A stretch of DNA of 64,000 nt from Rhodospirillales bacterium (GTDB lineage: Bacteria; Pseudomonadota; Alphaproteobacteria; CACIAM-22H2): NCBI GenBank assembly GCA_016794025.1, contig JAEUKX010000014.1, positions 62,001 through 126,000 on the forward strand, in the 5' to 3' direction. The notes beneath the pieces were generated by a model. It saw nothing but the letters and a program-made list of their open reading frames with translations. It did not search any database and was not told where the DNA came from. Position numbers and translations under genes: made by a program. The first letter of the stretch is position 1. Each line of letters begins with the position of its first letter. This document shows positions 1-9,406 of this stretch, piece after piece.

Positions 1-356
1 ATCGGCACCGGCGAGGCAAGGCGGTGCGCCGCCTCGGACAACAGCAGCACGGCCGAACCTGCGATGAAGGCCGCCTGGACAAGACCGGCAACGGCCTCCG
101 CCTTGCCATGGCCAAAGCGATGCTCGGCGTCGGCCGGAGCAAGCGCGTGGCGGACGGCGACAAGGTTGACGAGCGACGCTGCTGCATCGAGCAGCGAGTC
201 CAGCAGGCTCGACAGGACCGAGACCGAATCCGTCAGGATCCAGGCAACAAGCTTCGCGGCAATGAGTATGCACGCGACCAGCACCGACGCGTACGTGGCC
301 TGCCGCATCAGCCGGCCGCGCGTATCGGCATCCACCTTGATGTCAACAGGCGACAT
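1..356 (-). CDS. Cation diffusion facilitator (FieF-like), 3' end outside window
   Basis: The N-terminal 118 or so codons of a CDF-family metal/proton antiporter are visible, reading leftwards off the window edge. The frame shows a short cytosolic lead, a first hydrophobic helix, then a DSLLD motif in the second helix, which is the transport-site signature of the FieF branch (Fe/Zn/Mn export). It is followed by HRFGHGKAE, the hallmark loop of the same branch. The start ATG lies 8 bp downstream of the pdxH stop codon, so the two are probably co-transcribed. Metal specificity cannot be decided from this half of the protein. Confidence 0.85.
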   Translation of the reverse strand, partial: MSPVDIKVDADTRGRLMRQATYASVLVACILIAAKLVAWILTDSVSVLSSLLDSLLDAAASLVNLVAVRHALAPADAEHRFGHGKAEAVAGLVQAAFIAGSAVLLLSEAAHRLASPVP

Positions 357-364
357 GGCGGGGC

Positions 365-979
365 TCAGGGAAAGAGCCGCTGCGTCGACCAGCCGGCGCC
401 AGCCCGCTCGTAGACCACACGCTCGTGAAGACGGAAGGGCCGGTCATGCCAGAACTCGATCGTCTGCGGCAGAACTCGGAAGCCCGACCAGTGCGGCGGG
501 CGCGGGACAGCACCAATGGCATGCCGGAGACCGAACTCGGCCACGCGCTTCTCGAGTTCGAAGCGCCCGGCAAGCGGTCGCGACTGGATAGACGCCCATG
601 CCCCGATCTGGCTTCCGCGCGGCCGAGATGCGAAATATTCGTCCGCCTCGGCATCGCTGACCGTCTCGACCGGGCCCTGGATGCGGACCTGTCGACGCAG
701 GGACTTCCAGTGGAAGAGCAGCGCCGCCTTGGGATGCGCCTGCAACTCGCTCCCCTTTCGGCTGCCGAAGTTCGTGTAGAAGACGAAACCGCGCGTGTCG
801 AACCCCTTCAGCAGGACCATCCGAAGCGACGGCATTCCGTCAGCGCCGACACTCGCAACGGCCATCGCATTGGGGTCGTTGGGCTCGCTCTTTCCGGCCT
901 CGGCAAGCCATTCGCCGAACCGGGTGAACGGATCGATGGTCGGGTCGAGTTCGGGGATAGGCTTGGCAACGTCGTCCAT
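365..979 (-). CDS. pdxH: Pyridoxamine 5'-phosphate oxidase
   Basis: A 204-residue protein of the usual PdxH length. It oxidises pyridoxine or pyridoxamine 5'-phosphate to pyridoxal 5'-phosphate using FMN in the cytosol. Recognisable blocks are the N-terminal DPFTRFGEW, the FMN-binding run [12 protein letters not shown] with FYTNF and SRKG, the RQVRIQG strand, the [11 protein letters not shown] block, and the C-terminal [12 protein letters not shown] followed by a terminal RLFP (RLYP in most homologues). The CDF exporter follows 8 bp downstream on the same strand. The gene is divergent from the lipoprotein gene across a 139-bp gap that should hold both promoters; I could not assign clear -35/-10 boxes there. 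Confidence 0.96.
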   Translation of the reverse strand: MDDVAKPIPELDPTIDPFTRFGEWLAEAGKSEPNDPNAMAVASVGADGMPSLRMVLLKGFDTRGFVFYTNFGSRKGSELQAHPKAALLFHWKSLRRQVRIQGPVETVSDAEADEYFASRPRGSQIGAWASIQSRPLAGRFELEKRVAEFGLRHAIGAVPRPPHWSGFRVLPQTIEFWHDRPFRLHERVVYERAGAGWSTQRLFP

Positions 980-1118
980 GGTGCCTAGATAGACTTTCGC
1001 AAGGAGCAGTCCAAGGGTCGCGTGCCCGACGGAATAGGCTGAAGACCTGCCACGTTGTCGAGTTGCGGGCGGTTCTCAGAAGCACGCCCGTGCGAATCGA
1101 TTGCAGAGGGTTCAAAAA

Positions 1119-1586
1119 ATGCGCGCTCTCAAGATTTTGTCCGTTGCGGGCCTCTCCCTGGCGCTTGTCGCCTGCCAGGACACAGGTACCAAAGAAGGGT
1201 TCGGGACCGTGCTGGGCGGAATCGGCGGCGCAGTTGCCGGCGCCCAGTTCGGCAAAGGCAACGGCCAGCTCGTCGGGACTGCCGTCGGCGCACTCGCGGG
1301 CGCTTTTCTGGGCCGGGAAGTCGGGAAATCCCTCGACCGGGCCGATCAGACGCAGATGCAGCGCGCCAGCCAGCGGGCCGAAACGGCGCCTGTCGGCCAG
1401 CAAATCACCTGGTCGAACCCCGACTCGGGCAATTCCGGCAGCGTGACGCCTGTGCGCGAGGGAAAAGACAATTCCGGTAATACTTGCCGTGAATACCAGT
1501 CGACAGTCACCGTCGGCGGCAAGACCGAGCAGGCCTATGGCACGGCATGCCGGCAGGCCGACGGAAGCTGGAAAATCGTGAACTGA
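1119..1586 (+). CDS. Glycine-zipper lipoprotein of the 17-kDa surface antigen family
   Basis: A 155-residue protein. Start 1119 is preferred over an upstream in-frame codon at 1101 because AGAGGG at 1105-1110 sits 8 nt before it. A short lipoprotein signal ends in LVAC with the lipidated Cys at residue 19. Residues about 27-70 form a glycine zipper (repeated GxxxG, two helical segments), and the C-terminal part carries NTCREYQ and ACRQADGSW, as in the Rickettsia 17-kDa antigen/RT0821 family. It is probably an outer-membrane lipoprotein of structural role; no enzymatic function is indicated. It is monocistronic, followed by a strong hairpin. Confidence 0.9.
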   Translation: MRALKILSVAGLSLALVACQDTGTKEGFGTVLGGIGGAVAGAQFGKGNGQLVGTAVGALAGAFLGREVGKSLDRADQTQMQRASQRAETAPVGQQITWSNPDSGNSGSVTPVREGKDNSGNTCREYQSTVTVGGKTEQAYGTACRQADGSWKIVN

Positions 1587-1612
1587 CCGGCCGCAATCGC
1601 CGGAATTCGCGC

Positions 1613-1647
1613 AAGCCCCGCTCCCGCTGCCCGCGGGGGCGGGGCTT
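1613..1647 (+). terminator. Rho-independent-like hairpin after lipoprotein gene
   Basis: A perfect 9-bp inverted repeat, AAGCCCCGC (1613-1621) and GCGGGGCTT (1639-1647), has additional C/G pairing inside the loop. It lies 27 bp after the lipoprotein stop codon. It is followed by a short CGTCGTT rather than a clean U-tract, so termination may be partial. Confidence 0.7.
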
Positions 1648-1720
1648 CGTCGTTGAATGCGCAAGCGGTTCGTGTAGGATGCCCGCGAATTTCGCGAACG
1701 CTAACACGGACTTATCGCAG

Positions 1721-2560
1721 ATGAATCAATCTCACGGGCTGATGGCGGGCAAGCGCGGTCTGGTGATGGGTGTCGCCAATGACCGTTCGATCGCCTGGGG
1801 CATCGCCAAAGCGGTCGCGGCGCAAGGCGCTGAGTTGGCCTTCACGTATCAGGGTGAAGCGCTCGAGAAGCGCGTCCGGCCGCTGGCTGAGCAGATCGGT
1901 GCGAAAAAGGTCGTTGCCGCCGATGTCACGAACGCCGCCTCCCTCGACGCGGCCTTCGCCGAATTGGCGCGGGACTGGGGGTCGCTCGATTTCGTCGTCC
2001 ACGCCATCGCCTATTCCGACAAGGAACAGCTCAAGGGCAAATACGTCGATACGACGCGCGAGAACTTCCTCAACTCGATGGATATCTCGTGCTTCTCGTT
2101 CACCGACGTGTGCCGGCGCGCGATCGCCATGATGCCCAATGGCGGGTCGCTGCTGACGCTCACGTACATCGGCGCCGAAAGGGTCATGCCCCATTACAAC
2201 GTCATGGGTGTCGCCAAGGCGGCTCTCGAGGCCTCCGTGCGCTATCTGGCTGCCGATCTCGGCGCGCAGAACATCCGCGTCAACGCGATCTCGGCCGGCC
2301 CGATCAAGACGCTCGCCGCCTCGGGCATCGGCGATTTCCGCTATATCCTGAAGTGGAACGAGCTCAACGCCCCGGTGCGCCGCAACGTGACGATCGACGA
2401 AGTCGGCAACTCGGGGCTGTACCTGCTCTCCGATCTGGGCGCCGGCGTCACCGGCGAAACGATCCATGTCGACAACGGCTATCACGTCGTCGGCATGATG
2501 GCGACGGACGCCGCCGGCGACATCGCCGAGCTGCTCTCCGGCTTCGCGAACAAGGGCTGA
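1721..2560 (+). CDS. fabI: Enoyl-[acyl-carrier-protein] reductase (NADH)
   Basis: A 279-residue short-chain dehydrogenase that catalyses the last reduction of fatty-acid elongation (trans-2-enoyl-ACP to acyl-ACP). The FabI pattern is complete: [20 protein letters not shown] nucleotide-binding start, the HAIAY segment, and the catalytic pair Y159-x6-K166 (YNVMGVAK) with the extra conserved tyrosine in [20 protein letters not shown] is the substrate loop. The ATG at 1721 gives the family's normal N-terminus; upstream in-frame codons run into the terminator hairpin. The stop overlaps the aroC start as TGATG, so the two are translationally coupled. FabI is the triclosan target class, as opposed to FabV or FabK. 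Confidence 0.97.
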   Translation: MNQSHGLMAGKRGLVMGVANDRSIAWGIAKAVAAQGAELAFTYQGEALEKRVRPLAEQIGAKKVVAADVTNAASLDAAFAELARDWGSLDFVVHAIAYSDKEQLKGKYVDTTRENFLNSMDISCFSFTDVCRRAIAMMPNGGSLLTLTYIGAERVMPHYNVMGVAKAALEASVRYLAADLGAQNIRVNAISAGPIKTLAASGIGDFRYILKWNELNAPVRRNVTIDEVGNSGLYLLSDLGAGVTGETIHVDNGYHVVGMMATDAAGDIAELLSGFANKG

Positions 2561-3630
2561 TGAGCGCGAACGCGTCCGGGACGCTCTTCCGCTTCACGAC
2601 GTGGGGCGAGAGCCACGGTCCCGCAATCGGCGTGGTCGTCGACGGTGTGCCGCCGCGCCTGCCGCTCGACGAAGCCTGGATCCAGTCTTTCCTAGACAAG
2701 CGCAAGCCGGGACAGAACAGGTTCGTCACCCAGCGCCGCGAGCCCGACCGTGTCGAGATCCTTTCGGGCGTCTTCGAAGGCAGGACGACGGGCACGCCCG
2801 TCTCGCTGCTTATCCGCAACGAGGACCAGCGCTCGAAGGACTATTCCGAGATCGCCCGGACATTCCGGCCCGGACACGCCGACTACACTTACTGGGCCAA
2901 GTACGGCATCCGCGACTATCGCGGCGGCGGGCGTTCATCGGCACGCGAGACCGCCAGCCGCGTCGCGGCGGGCGCCGTCGCCCGACGCGTCCTTGGCGAT
3001 AGCGTGAAAATCCGCGGTGCGGTCGTACAGGTCGGCAGGCATCGCATCGACCGGAACCGATGGGACTGGGCGGAAGTCGAACGCAATCCCTTCTGGTGTC
3101 CCGACCGCGAGGCGGCCCGTGAATGGGAAACCCTCCTTGACGCCACGCGCAAGGCAGGATCGTCGATCGGTGCCGTCGTCGAGGTCACTGCCGACGGTGT
3201 TCCACCGGGCTGGGGCGCGCCTGTCTATGGCAAGCTCGACTCCGACCTTGCGGCGGCGATGATGGGCATCAATGCGGTCAAGGGCGTCGAAATCGGGGAT
3301 GGATTTGCGTCGGCCGAGTTGACCGGCGAGGAGAATGCCGACGAGATGCGCGCGGGCAACGACGGGCCGGCGTTCCTGTCCAATCATGCCGGCGGAATTC
3401 TAGGCGGCATTTCGTCCGGGCAGCCGGTCGTCGTCCGCTTCGCGGTGAAGCCTACAAGCTCGATCCTTTCAGCGCGCCGCACGATCGATCTGGACGGCCA
3501 CGATACCGAGATCGTCACGAAGGGCCGTCACGATCCCTGCGTCGGACTGCGCGCCGTGCCCGTCGGCGAAGCGATGATGGCCTGCGTGCTTGCCGACCAC
3601 ATGCTGCGCCATCGCGCGCAGTGCGGCTGA
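2560..3630 (+). CDS. aroC: Chorismate synthase
   Basis: A 356-residue enzyme converting 5-enolpyruvylshikimate-3-phosphate to chorismate with reduced FMN, the last step of the shikimate pathway. Family signatures are GESHG at residues 16-20 (His19), RPGHADYT with His106, the [18 protein letters not shown] block at 122-139, and the [14 protein letters not shown] segment. The ATG shares its A with the last base of the fabI stop codon. The pairing of fabI with aroC is a common alphaproteobacterial arrangement and has no evident metabolic link. Confidence 0.97.
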   Translation: MSANASGTLFRFTTWGESHGPAIGVVVDGVPPRLPLDEAWIQSFLDKRKPGQNRFVTQRREPDRVEILSGVFEGRTTGTPVSLLIRNEDQRSKDYSEIARTFRPGHADYTYWAKYGIRDYRGGGRSSARETASRVAAGAVARRVLGDSVKIRGAVVQVGRHRIDRNRWDWAEVERNPFWCPDREAAREWETLLDATRKAGSSIGAVVEVTADGVPPGWGAPVYGKLDSDLAAAMMGINAVKGVEIGDGFASAELTGEENADEMRAGNDGPAFLSNHAGGILGGISSGQPVVVRFAVKPTSSILSARRTIDLDGHDTEIVTKGRHDPCVGLRAVPVGEAMMACVLADHMLRHRAQCG

Positions 3631-3697
3631 CGCGACGGTGTCCGGCGCCGGCCCGACGATCGGCAGGGACGAAGCCCGCCGCCTTGCTCAGGTCGCG

Positions 3698-4216
3698 ATG
3701 GGAGATGCGAAACTCCCGCTGCTGGTCGTAAGACGGAACAAGCGGACCGCCGGCCTGAACCTGCTCGCCGGATCGATCGGGTTCGGCCTTGCCGTGGCGT
3801 CGGTCTGGCTTGCGTGGCAGGAGGGCGAAAACATCCTCGGCCCGCTGTTCCTGCTTGTGCTCGTCGCCGTATACGGCGTCTCGGCGGGCCAGCAGTTCCG
3901 CGACGAGACGCCGAAGGTCGTCATCGAGCGGGCAGGCCTGTCGCTCCCGGGCGTGGCGGCCGCCCCGATCGAATGGTCGCGTATCGAAGAGGCGGCCCTG
4001 ACAACGGGACTGCGTGCGATCGGCGGCGGTCGGGTCGACATCGTCGTGGACGCGGAGACCTACGCAAGACTGAAGCTCGGCTCCCGGTGGCTCGGCGATC
4101 CGGTTACGCGCCGGCACGGGCCGCGGCCCTCCTTTTCGCTGATCGGGTCGGCACTCGATACGCCCGCACGGGCGATCTACGCGGCCATCCGCAAGCATCA
4201 GGACGGAGCGGCCTGA
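3698..4216 (+). CDS. Small membrane protein with two N-terminal helices, unknown function
   Basis: A 172-residue protein. A short polar N-terminus (starting MGDAKLPLLVV) is followed by two adjacent membrane helices at about residues 18-60. The soluble part is rich in beta-strand-like alternation (KVVIERAGLSLPG, EWSRIEEAAL, VDIVVDAETYARL), suggesting a small PH-like or STM3941-type domain on the cytosolic side. I do not recognise a specific family. The start at 3698 lacks a strong ribosome-binding site, and the open frame extends back into aroC, so a non-ATG start between 3631 and 3697 is possible. Its stop abuts the transporter ATG directly, so a functional link with nucleoside uptake is possible but unproven. 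Confidence 0.75.
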   Translation: MGDAKLPLLVVRRNKRTAGLNLLAGSIGFGLAVASVWLAWQEGENILGPLFLLVLVAVYGVSAGQQFRDETPKVVIERAGLSLPGVAAAPIEWSRIEEAALTTGLRAIGGGRVDIVVDAETYARLKLGSRWLGDPVTRRHGPRPSFSLIGSALDTPARAIYAAIRKHQDGAA

Positions 4217-5467
4217 ATGGATCGCCTCCAGGCTCTGGCGGGGCTTTTTGGCCTGCTGGCGATCGCATTGACCTTGTCTGAGAGCCGGCGCGACGTTTCG
4301 TTCCGGCAGGCCGCTGCGGGTCTTGTTGCAAGCTTCGGTTTTGCGGTCCTGCTCCTGAAGATTCCACTGGTCGCCCAGGCATTCGGCCTGCTCAACGCAC
4401 CCGCCGAGGCAATCGCAGCTGCGACCCGCGCGGGCACATCTTTCGTATTCGGCTATCTGGGCGGTGGCGCGCTGCCGTTCGAGGAACGCAGCCCCGGCGG
4501 GGCTTTCGTGCTTGCGCTGCAGGCCCTTCCCATCGTGCTGGTGATGAGCGCACTCACGACGCTGCTGTTCCACTGGGGCGTCCTGCCTGCCGTCGTCCGG
4601 GCAATCTCCGCCGTCCTCTCACGTACGCTTGGCGTCGGCGGTGCGGTGGGCCTGTCCACCGCCGCAAACGTATTCGTCGGCATGGTCGAGGCGCCCCTGT
4701 TCATCCGTCCTTACCTTTCGAAGCTTTCGCGCGGCGAGCTTTTCGTCGTGATGGTCGGCGGCATGGCGTCGATTGCAGGCACCGTCATGGTTCTCTACGC
4801 CACCATCGTCGCCCGGGTCGTTCCGGACGCGTTCGGCCACATCCTTGCCGCGTCGCTGCTGTCGGCGCCCGCGGCCATCCTATTCGGCCGCATCATGGTT
4901 CCCGATCCGTCGGACGGGCGCACGGCCGGCGAGCTCGGCCCGCTCGAGCCCGTCGCCGAGAGCGGCATGGATGCGATCGTCAAGGGAACGGCGGCGGGAC
5001 TGGAACTGCTGCTCAACATCGTTGCGATGCTGCTGGTACTGGTCGCCCTTGTGGCGCTCGCCAACATGGCGCTGGCCCAGCTGCCCGACGTCCTCGGCAC
5101 ACCGCTGACTCTCGAACGGGCGCTGGGCTGGATCATGGCGCCGATCTGCTGGCTTATGGGCATTCCATGGGCCGAGGCGCCGGCTGCCGGCGCCCTGATG
5201 GGCGTCAAGACCGTGCTCAACGAGTTCATCGGCTATGTCCAGCTTGCCGACCTGCCTGCCGAGGCGCTCTCGCCGCGCTCGCGTCTCATAATGCTCTATG
5301 CGATGTGCGGTTTCGCCAATTTCGGATCGCTGGGAATCATGATCGGCGGAATGGCGACGATGGCCCCCGGTAGGCGCCGCGAGATCGTTGAACTCGGCAT
5401 GAAGTCGCTTGTCGCCGGCACGCTTGCGACCTGCTTCACGGGCGCAATGGTGGGCGTGCTCGCCTAG
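4217..5467 (+). CDS. Concentrative nucleoside transporter (CNT/NupC family)
   Basis: A 416-residue polytopic inner-membrane protein that imports nucleosides with H+ or Na+. CNT landmarks are FGYLGGGALPF, LVMSALTTLLFHWGVLP in the gate/core region, TAANVFVGMVEAPL (the GQTEAPL-like substrate-binding hairpin), and GVKTVLNEFIGY with CGFANFGSLGIMIGG near the C-terminus, the second substrate hairpin. The length matches NupC homologues. The ATG follows the previous stop codon with no gap. Its stop forms a shared CTAG with the convergent tlyA stop, leaving no intergenic terminator. Confidence 0.94.
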   Translation: MDRLQALAGLFGLLAIALTLSESRRDVSFRQAAAGLVASFGFAVLLLKIPLVAQAFGLLNAPAEAIAAATRAGTSFVFGYLGGGALPFEERSPGGAFVLALQALPIVLVMSALTTLLFHWGVLPAVVRAISAVLSRTLGVGGAVGLSTAANVFVGMVEAPLFIRPYLSKLSRGELFVVMVGGMASIAGTVMVLYATIVARVVPDAFGHILAASLLSAPAAILFGRIMVPDPSDGRTAGELGPLEPVAESGMDAIVKGTAAGLELLLNIVAMLLVLVALVALANMALAQLPDVLGTPLTLERALGWIMAPICWLMGIPWAEAPAAGALMGVKTVLNEFIGYVQLADLPAEALSPRSRLIMLYAMCGFANFGSLGIMIGGMATMAPGRRREIVELGMKSLVAGTLATCFTGAMVGVLA

Positions 5468-6198
5468 CCCTTGCGGGCGGCGATCAGGAACTCGCGGTTT
5501 CCTTCGGGCCCGAGGATCGGGCTGGGCTCGATGCCGGCAACCTGCCAGCCCTGGCGGTCCAGCCATGCGGAAATCCGCATGCAAACTTCCTCGTGCAGAG
5601 CCGGATCGCGCACCACGCCGCCTTTGCCGACGCGCGCCGGACCTACCTCGAACTGCGGCTTGATGAGTGCCACCAGAATGGCACCCTGCCTTGCCAGCCC
5701 CAGCACGGCCGGCAGGACGGTCTCCAGCCCGATGAAGCTGGCATCGCACACCACCATGTCCGGCGCATCGGAGATTGCCGCGGCCGTGAGATTGCGTGCA
5801 TTCGTGCGCTCGAGCACGACGACGCGCGGATCGTTGCGCAGCTTCCAGGCAAGCTGCCCATGGCCGACATCGACCGCGTAGACCTTCGCTGCCCCGTGCG
5901 CGAGCAGCACGTCGGTGAAGCCGCCTGTCGATGCCCCCACATCGACGGCGACAAGGCCGCCCGGGTCAATGCCGAAATGCCCGAGCGCATGCGCGAGCTT
6001 GAGGCCGCCGCGGCTGACCCAGGGATGCGGCTGGCCACGGACATCGAGGGCAGCGTCGTCGGCAATCGAGGTCCCGGCCTTGTCGAGCCGTTTTTCACCG
6101 GAGAAGACGAGCCCCGCGAGCACGAGCGCCTGCGCCTTGGCCCGGCTTTCGGCAAGGCCGCGTTCGACGAGCAGCTGGTCGAGACGCTTTCGGCTCAA
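5464..6198 (-). CDS. tlyA: TlyA-family 16S/23S rRNA 2'-O-methyltransferase
   Basis: A 244-residue protein with an N-terminal S4 RNA-binding domain (residues 1-60) and a FtsJ/RrmJ-type methyltransferase domain. The SAM loop is [15 protein letters not shown] at about 85-99, with the catalytic-type residues in SRGGLKL, VVCDASF and LIKPQFE. TlyA enzymes methylate cytidine 2'-OH in rRNA, and the historical name hemolysin is misleading. The start overlaps the dxs stop as ATGA. It is the last gene of the minus-strand xseB-ispA-dxs-tlyA operon. Confidence 0.94.
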   Translation of the reverse strand: MSRKRLDQLLVERGLAESRAKAQALVLAGLVFSGEKRLDKAGTSIADDAALDVRGQPHPWVSRGGLKLAHALGHFGIDPGGLVAVDVGASTGGFTDVLLAHGAAKVYAVDVGHGQLAWKLRNDPRVVVLERTNARNLTAAAISDAPDMVVCDASFIGLETVLPAVLGLARQGAILVALIKPQFEVGPARVGKGGVVRDPALHEEVCMRISAWLDRQGWQVAGIEPSPILGPEGNREFLIAARKG

Positions 6199-8156
6199 GC
6201 CCTTGCCCGACCGGCGGCATCATCGGCCCGACCGAGAGCCGCAAGCGCGGCGGTCACGATCGCGGGTGCATCGAGTCCGGCCTCGGCATACTGCCGGGAC
6301 TGGGTGTCGTGGTCGATGATCCGGTCGGGCAGCGTCAGCGTGCGGATACGCATTCCCCGGTCGAACTGACCGGCCTGGGCAAACGCGTGCAGGACAAGCG
6401 CCCCGAATCCGCCGGTCGACCCCTCTTCGATCGTGACAAGGGCTTCATGTGCGCGCGCGAGACGGAACAGAAGATCGGTATCGAGCGGCTTCAGGAAGCG
6501 CATGTCGGCAAGTGTCGTCGAATGCCCCATGCGATCGAGTTCGTCGGCCGCCTTGCGACATTCGCCCAGCCGCGCGCCGAGATTGACGAGGGCGACGCGA
6601 CTGCCTTCGCGAAGGATGCGTCCCCGGCCGATCGGAAGGGTCTCGCCGGCCGGCGGCAGCCGTTCGCCCGAGCCTTCGCCACGCGGGTAGCGGAACGCGA
6701 TCGGTCCGTCGTCGTGCGCCGCGGCAGTCGCGACCATGCGCGCCAGATCGGCCTCGTCGCCGGCCGCCATCACCACCATGTCGGGAAGGCAGCCGAGATA
6801 GGCAAGGTCGTAGGCGCCGGCGTGGGTGGCACCGTCGGCGCCGACAAGGCCGGCGCGGTCGATCGCGAAACGGACCGGAAGCTTCTGCAGCACAACGTCG
6901 TGCACGACCTGGTCGTAGGCGCGCTGGAGGAAGGTCGAATAGATGGCGCAGAACGGCTTCAGGCCTTCGCTCGCCATCCCAGCGGCAAACGTCACCGCAT
7001 GCTGTTCGGCGATGCCGACGTCGAAGCAGCGCTTGGGAAACCGCTTGGCGAAAGCATCAAGCCCGGTTCCGGACGGCATCGCAGCGGTGACGGCAACGAT
7101 CTTCGTATCCGCTTCGGCCGCCGAGACGAGGGCTTCGGCAAAGACCTTCGTATAGGTCGGCGGCGCAGGCTTTGCCGGTTTCGGCTTCGCCTGCAGGAGA
7201 CCCGCCTTGTTCACGACGAGCTCGAACGCGTTCACCGCATGGTACCGGTCGGCCGCCTCGGCCCCGAACGGGTGGCCTCGTCCCTTCTGGGTCACGACGT
7301 GGACGAGGATCGGCCGGTCGTCGCGCGCGTCGCGCACATTGCGCAGCACTGGCAGCAGGTGATCGAGATTGTGCCCGTCGATCGGACCCACATAGTAGAA
7401 GCCCAGCTGCTCGAAAAGCGACCCGCCGCCCGCGACAAGCCCGCGCGCCATCTCCTCGGCACGCTCCGCGGCCTCGAAAAGCGGACGCGGCAGGTGACTT
7501 GCCACCTCGCGCGCAAGACTGCGCATGCCCAGATAGGGTTTGGACGAGATCAGGCGCGACAGGTGCGCGCTCAGGGCGCCGGTCGCCGAGGCGATCGACA
7601 TGTCGTTGTCGTTCAGGATCACGATGAGACGCGTGCGCATCGCGCCGGCATTGTTCATGGCCTCGTACGCCATGCCGGCCGACATCGAGCCGTCGCCGAT
7701 GACCGCAATGGTATTGCGCCTCTCGCCCTTCATGTCGCGCGCCACGGCCATTCCGAGCGCCGCGGAAATGGACGTCGACGAATGTGCCGCGCCAAACGGG
7801 TCGAACTCGCTCTCGCTGCGCCGGGTAAAGCCGGACAACCCGCCGCCCTGACGCAGGGTCCGGATCCGATCTCGCCGTCCGGTGAGGATCTTATGCGGAT
7901 ATGTCTGGTGGCCGACGTCCCAAACGAGGCGGTCGTGGGGCGTTCGGAAAACGTGGTGCAGCGCCACCGTGAGCTCGACCACGCCGAGCCCGGCGCCGAG
8001 ATGGCCGCCGGTACCCGAAACGGCATCGATCGTCTCGCGACGCAGCTCGTCCGCAACGCGTTTCAGTTCCTCGGGGCTCATGCGGCGAAGGACTTCCAGA
8101 TCCGCCGCACGATCGAGGTTGGGGCTCGCGCCCGAATTGTGGCCGATCTCGACCAT
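6195..8156 (-). CDS. dxs: 1-deoxy-D-xylulose-5-phosphate synthase
   Basis: A 653-residue thiamine-diphosphate enzyme that condenses pyruvate with glyceraldehyde 3-phosphate, the entry step of the MEP isoprenoid pathway and a precursor source for thiamine and pyridoxal. Key residues are visible: GGHLG with catalytic His51, [12 protein letters not shown], the TPP/Mg motif GDG at 154-156 ending in NN at 168-169, and [15 protein letters not shown] in the pyrimidine domain. ispA lies 6 bp upstream and tlyA overlaps at the end, so Dxs and IspA form one isoprenoid unit. Confidence 0.98.
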   Translation of the reverse strand: MVEIGHNSGASPNLDRAADLEVLRRMSPEELKRVADELRRETIDAVSGTGGHLGAGLGVVELTVALHHVFRTPHDRLVWDVGHQTYPHKILTGRRDRIRTLRQGGGLSGFTRRSESEFDPFGAAHSSTSISAALGMAVARDMKGERRNTIAVIGDGSMSAGMAYEAMNNAGAMRTRLIVILNDNDMSIASATGALSAHLSRLISSKPYLGMRSLAREVASHLPRPLFEAAERAEEMARGLVAGGGSLFEQLGFYYVGPIDGHNLDHLLPVLRNVRDARDDRPILVHVVTQKGRGHPFGAEAADRYHAVNAFELVVNKAGLLQAKPKPAKPAPPTYTKVFAEALVSAAEADTKIVAVTAAMPSGTGLDAFAKRFPKRCFDVGIAEQHAVTFAAGMASEGLKPFCAIYSTFLQRAYDQVVHDVVLQKLPVRFAIDRAGLVGADGATHAGAYDLAYLGCLPDMVVMAAGDEADLARMVATAAAHDDGPIAFRYPRGEGSGERLPPAGETLPIGRGRILREGSRVALVNLGARLGECRKAADELDRMGHSTTLADMRFLKPLDTDLLFRLARAHEALVTIEEGSTGGFGALVLHAFAQAGQFDRGMRIRTLTLPDRIIDHDTQSRQYAEAGLDAPAIVTAALAALGRADDAAGRARA

Positions 8157-8162
8157 CTGCGT

Positions 8163-9053
8163 TCAGTTCCGCCGCTGCACGACCCAGTGCGCCAGCTGGC
8201 GCAACCGGTCGGCCTTTGAATCGAAAATGTCGAGATGGCGCGTCGCCTGATCGGCGAGGAGACGCGCCTGGGAGCGCGCGCGTTCAACGCCGAGGATCGA
8301 AACGAATGTCGCCTTGCCCCGCGCCTCGTCCTTGCCCGTCGCCTTTCCGGCCACCTCGGCCGATCCCTCGACATCGATCAGATCGTCCGCGATCTGGAAG
8401 GCCAGCCCCAGATCATGCGCGAACGCGACGAGCGTATGGCGCATGTGGGCGGGGGCCTTGCCGAGGATGGCACCGGATTGTGCGGCAAAACCGATCAGCG
8501 CACCGGTCTTCAGTCGCTGAAGCCGCGTGATCGCGCCGATGTCAAGGCTCTCGCCTTCCGCCGCGAGATCCATCATCTGGCCACCGCACATGCCTTCTGC
8601 GCCGGAGGCCATCGCAAGAGCCAGCACAAGATCGGCGCGGACACCGGCATCCCCGTGCGTCAGCGGCTGGGCCAGCACTTCGAATGCTCGGGTCAGGAGC
8701 GCGTCGCCGGCGAGTATCGCCGTCGCCTCGTCGAAGGCCTTATGGACCGTCGGCCGACCCCGACGCAGATCGTCATCGTCCATCGCGGGAAGATCGTCAT
8801 GGACAAGGCTGTAGCAATGGACAAGCTCGACGGCGCACGCCACGCGCAGGGCACAGGCCTCGTCGACGCCGAAAAGGCCGGATGATTCCATCACCAGAAA
8901 CGGGCGGATACGCTTGCCGCCGCCAAGCGTGGCGTAGCGCATGGCCGCATGAAGGGCGGCCTCGTATCCCTCCCCTTCCGGCAAAAATGCCCCGAGCGCG
9001 GTCTCCACGCGCGCGGCATTCGCGGAAAGTGCAACTTCGACTGCGTCGCCCAT
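8163..9053 (-). CDS. ispA: Short-chain polyprenyl diphosphate synthase (farnesyl diphosphate synthase)
   Basis: A 296-residue trans-prenyltransferase making geranyl/farnesyl diphosphate from IPP and DMAPP. It has the first aspartate-rich motif HDDLPAMD (residues 85-92), the second, ADDLID (222-227), the GGGKRIRP substrate-binding block, and GGQMMDL. The start at 9053 (MGDAVEV) was chosen because the longer frame to 9158 reads into the end of xseB and gives an unusual Arg-rich lead. Chain length C15 is inferred from the operon with dxs and xseB, typical for IspA. Confidence 0.95.
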   Translation of the reverse strand: MGDAVEVALSANAARVETALGAFLPEGEGYEAALHAAMRYATLGGGKRIRPFLVMESSGLFGVDEACALRVACAVELVHCYSLVHDDLPAMDDDDLRRGRPTVHKAFDEATAILAGDALLTRAFEVLAQPLTHGDAGVRADLVLALAMASGAEGMCGGQMMDLAAEGESLDIGAITRLQRLKTGALIGFAAQSGAILGKAPAHMRHTLVAFAHDLGLAFQIADDLIDVEGSAEVAGKATGKDEARGKATFVSILGVERARSQARLLADQATRHLDIFDSKADRLRQLAHWVVQRRN

Positions 9054-9078
9054 GCCGGTCCTGCTCCCGACCGCCCGC

Positions 9079-9336
9079 TCAGCCCGGATCGAGCGGCGTG
9101 GCGCGCACCTCGCCGCCCGCGATCTGGATGCGCTCGATGCGGCTGGCGGCCTCGGCAAGCTTGCTCTCGCAGTGACGCTTCAGCGCGGCGCCGCGCTCGT
9201 AGGCGGCTACGGAATCGTCGAGCTTGCCCTTGCCCTGCTCGAGCGTGCGCACGATCTCTTCCAGTTCGCGCAGGGCGTCCTCGAAGGAAAGCTTGGCGAT
9301 CTCGGCGGGGATGGAGGGCGCGTTCGGCATGGGCAT
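9079..9336 (-). CDS. xseB: Exodeoxyribonuclease VII small subunit
   Basis: An 85-residue, mostly helical protein with the XseB pattern LSFEDALRELEEIVRTLE, then GKLDDSVAAYERG and LKRHCESKLAEA. It binds XseA to form the single-strand-specific exonuclease VII; xseA is not in the window. GGAG lies 5 nt upstream of the ATG at 9336, which favours it over the second ATG at 9330. It is the first gene of the xseB-ispA-dxs-tlyA run, a classical alphaproteobacterial order. Confidence 0.94.
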   Translation of the reverse strand: MPMPNAPSIPAEIAKLSFEDALRELEEIVRTLEQGKGKLDDSVAAYERGAALKRHCESKLAEAASRIERIQIAGGEVRATPLDPG

Positions 9337-9406
9337 GGTGGCTCCGGTGGTTTGGGGCCGTTATATGCCCCCCAAACGCCCTTCGCAACGCGCCCGCCGG
9401 GGCGGC

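Noticed and set aside
6309..8219. A 636-codon plus-strand open frame opposite dxs
   Set aside because: Shadow of dxs; no domain, no ribosome-binding site, biased composition.
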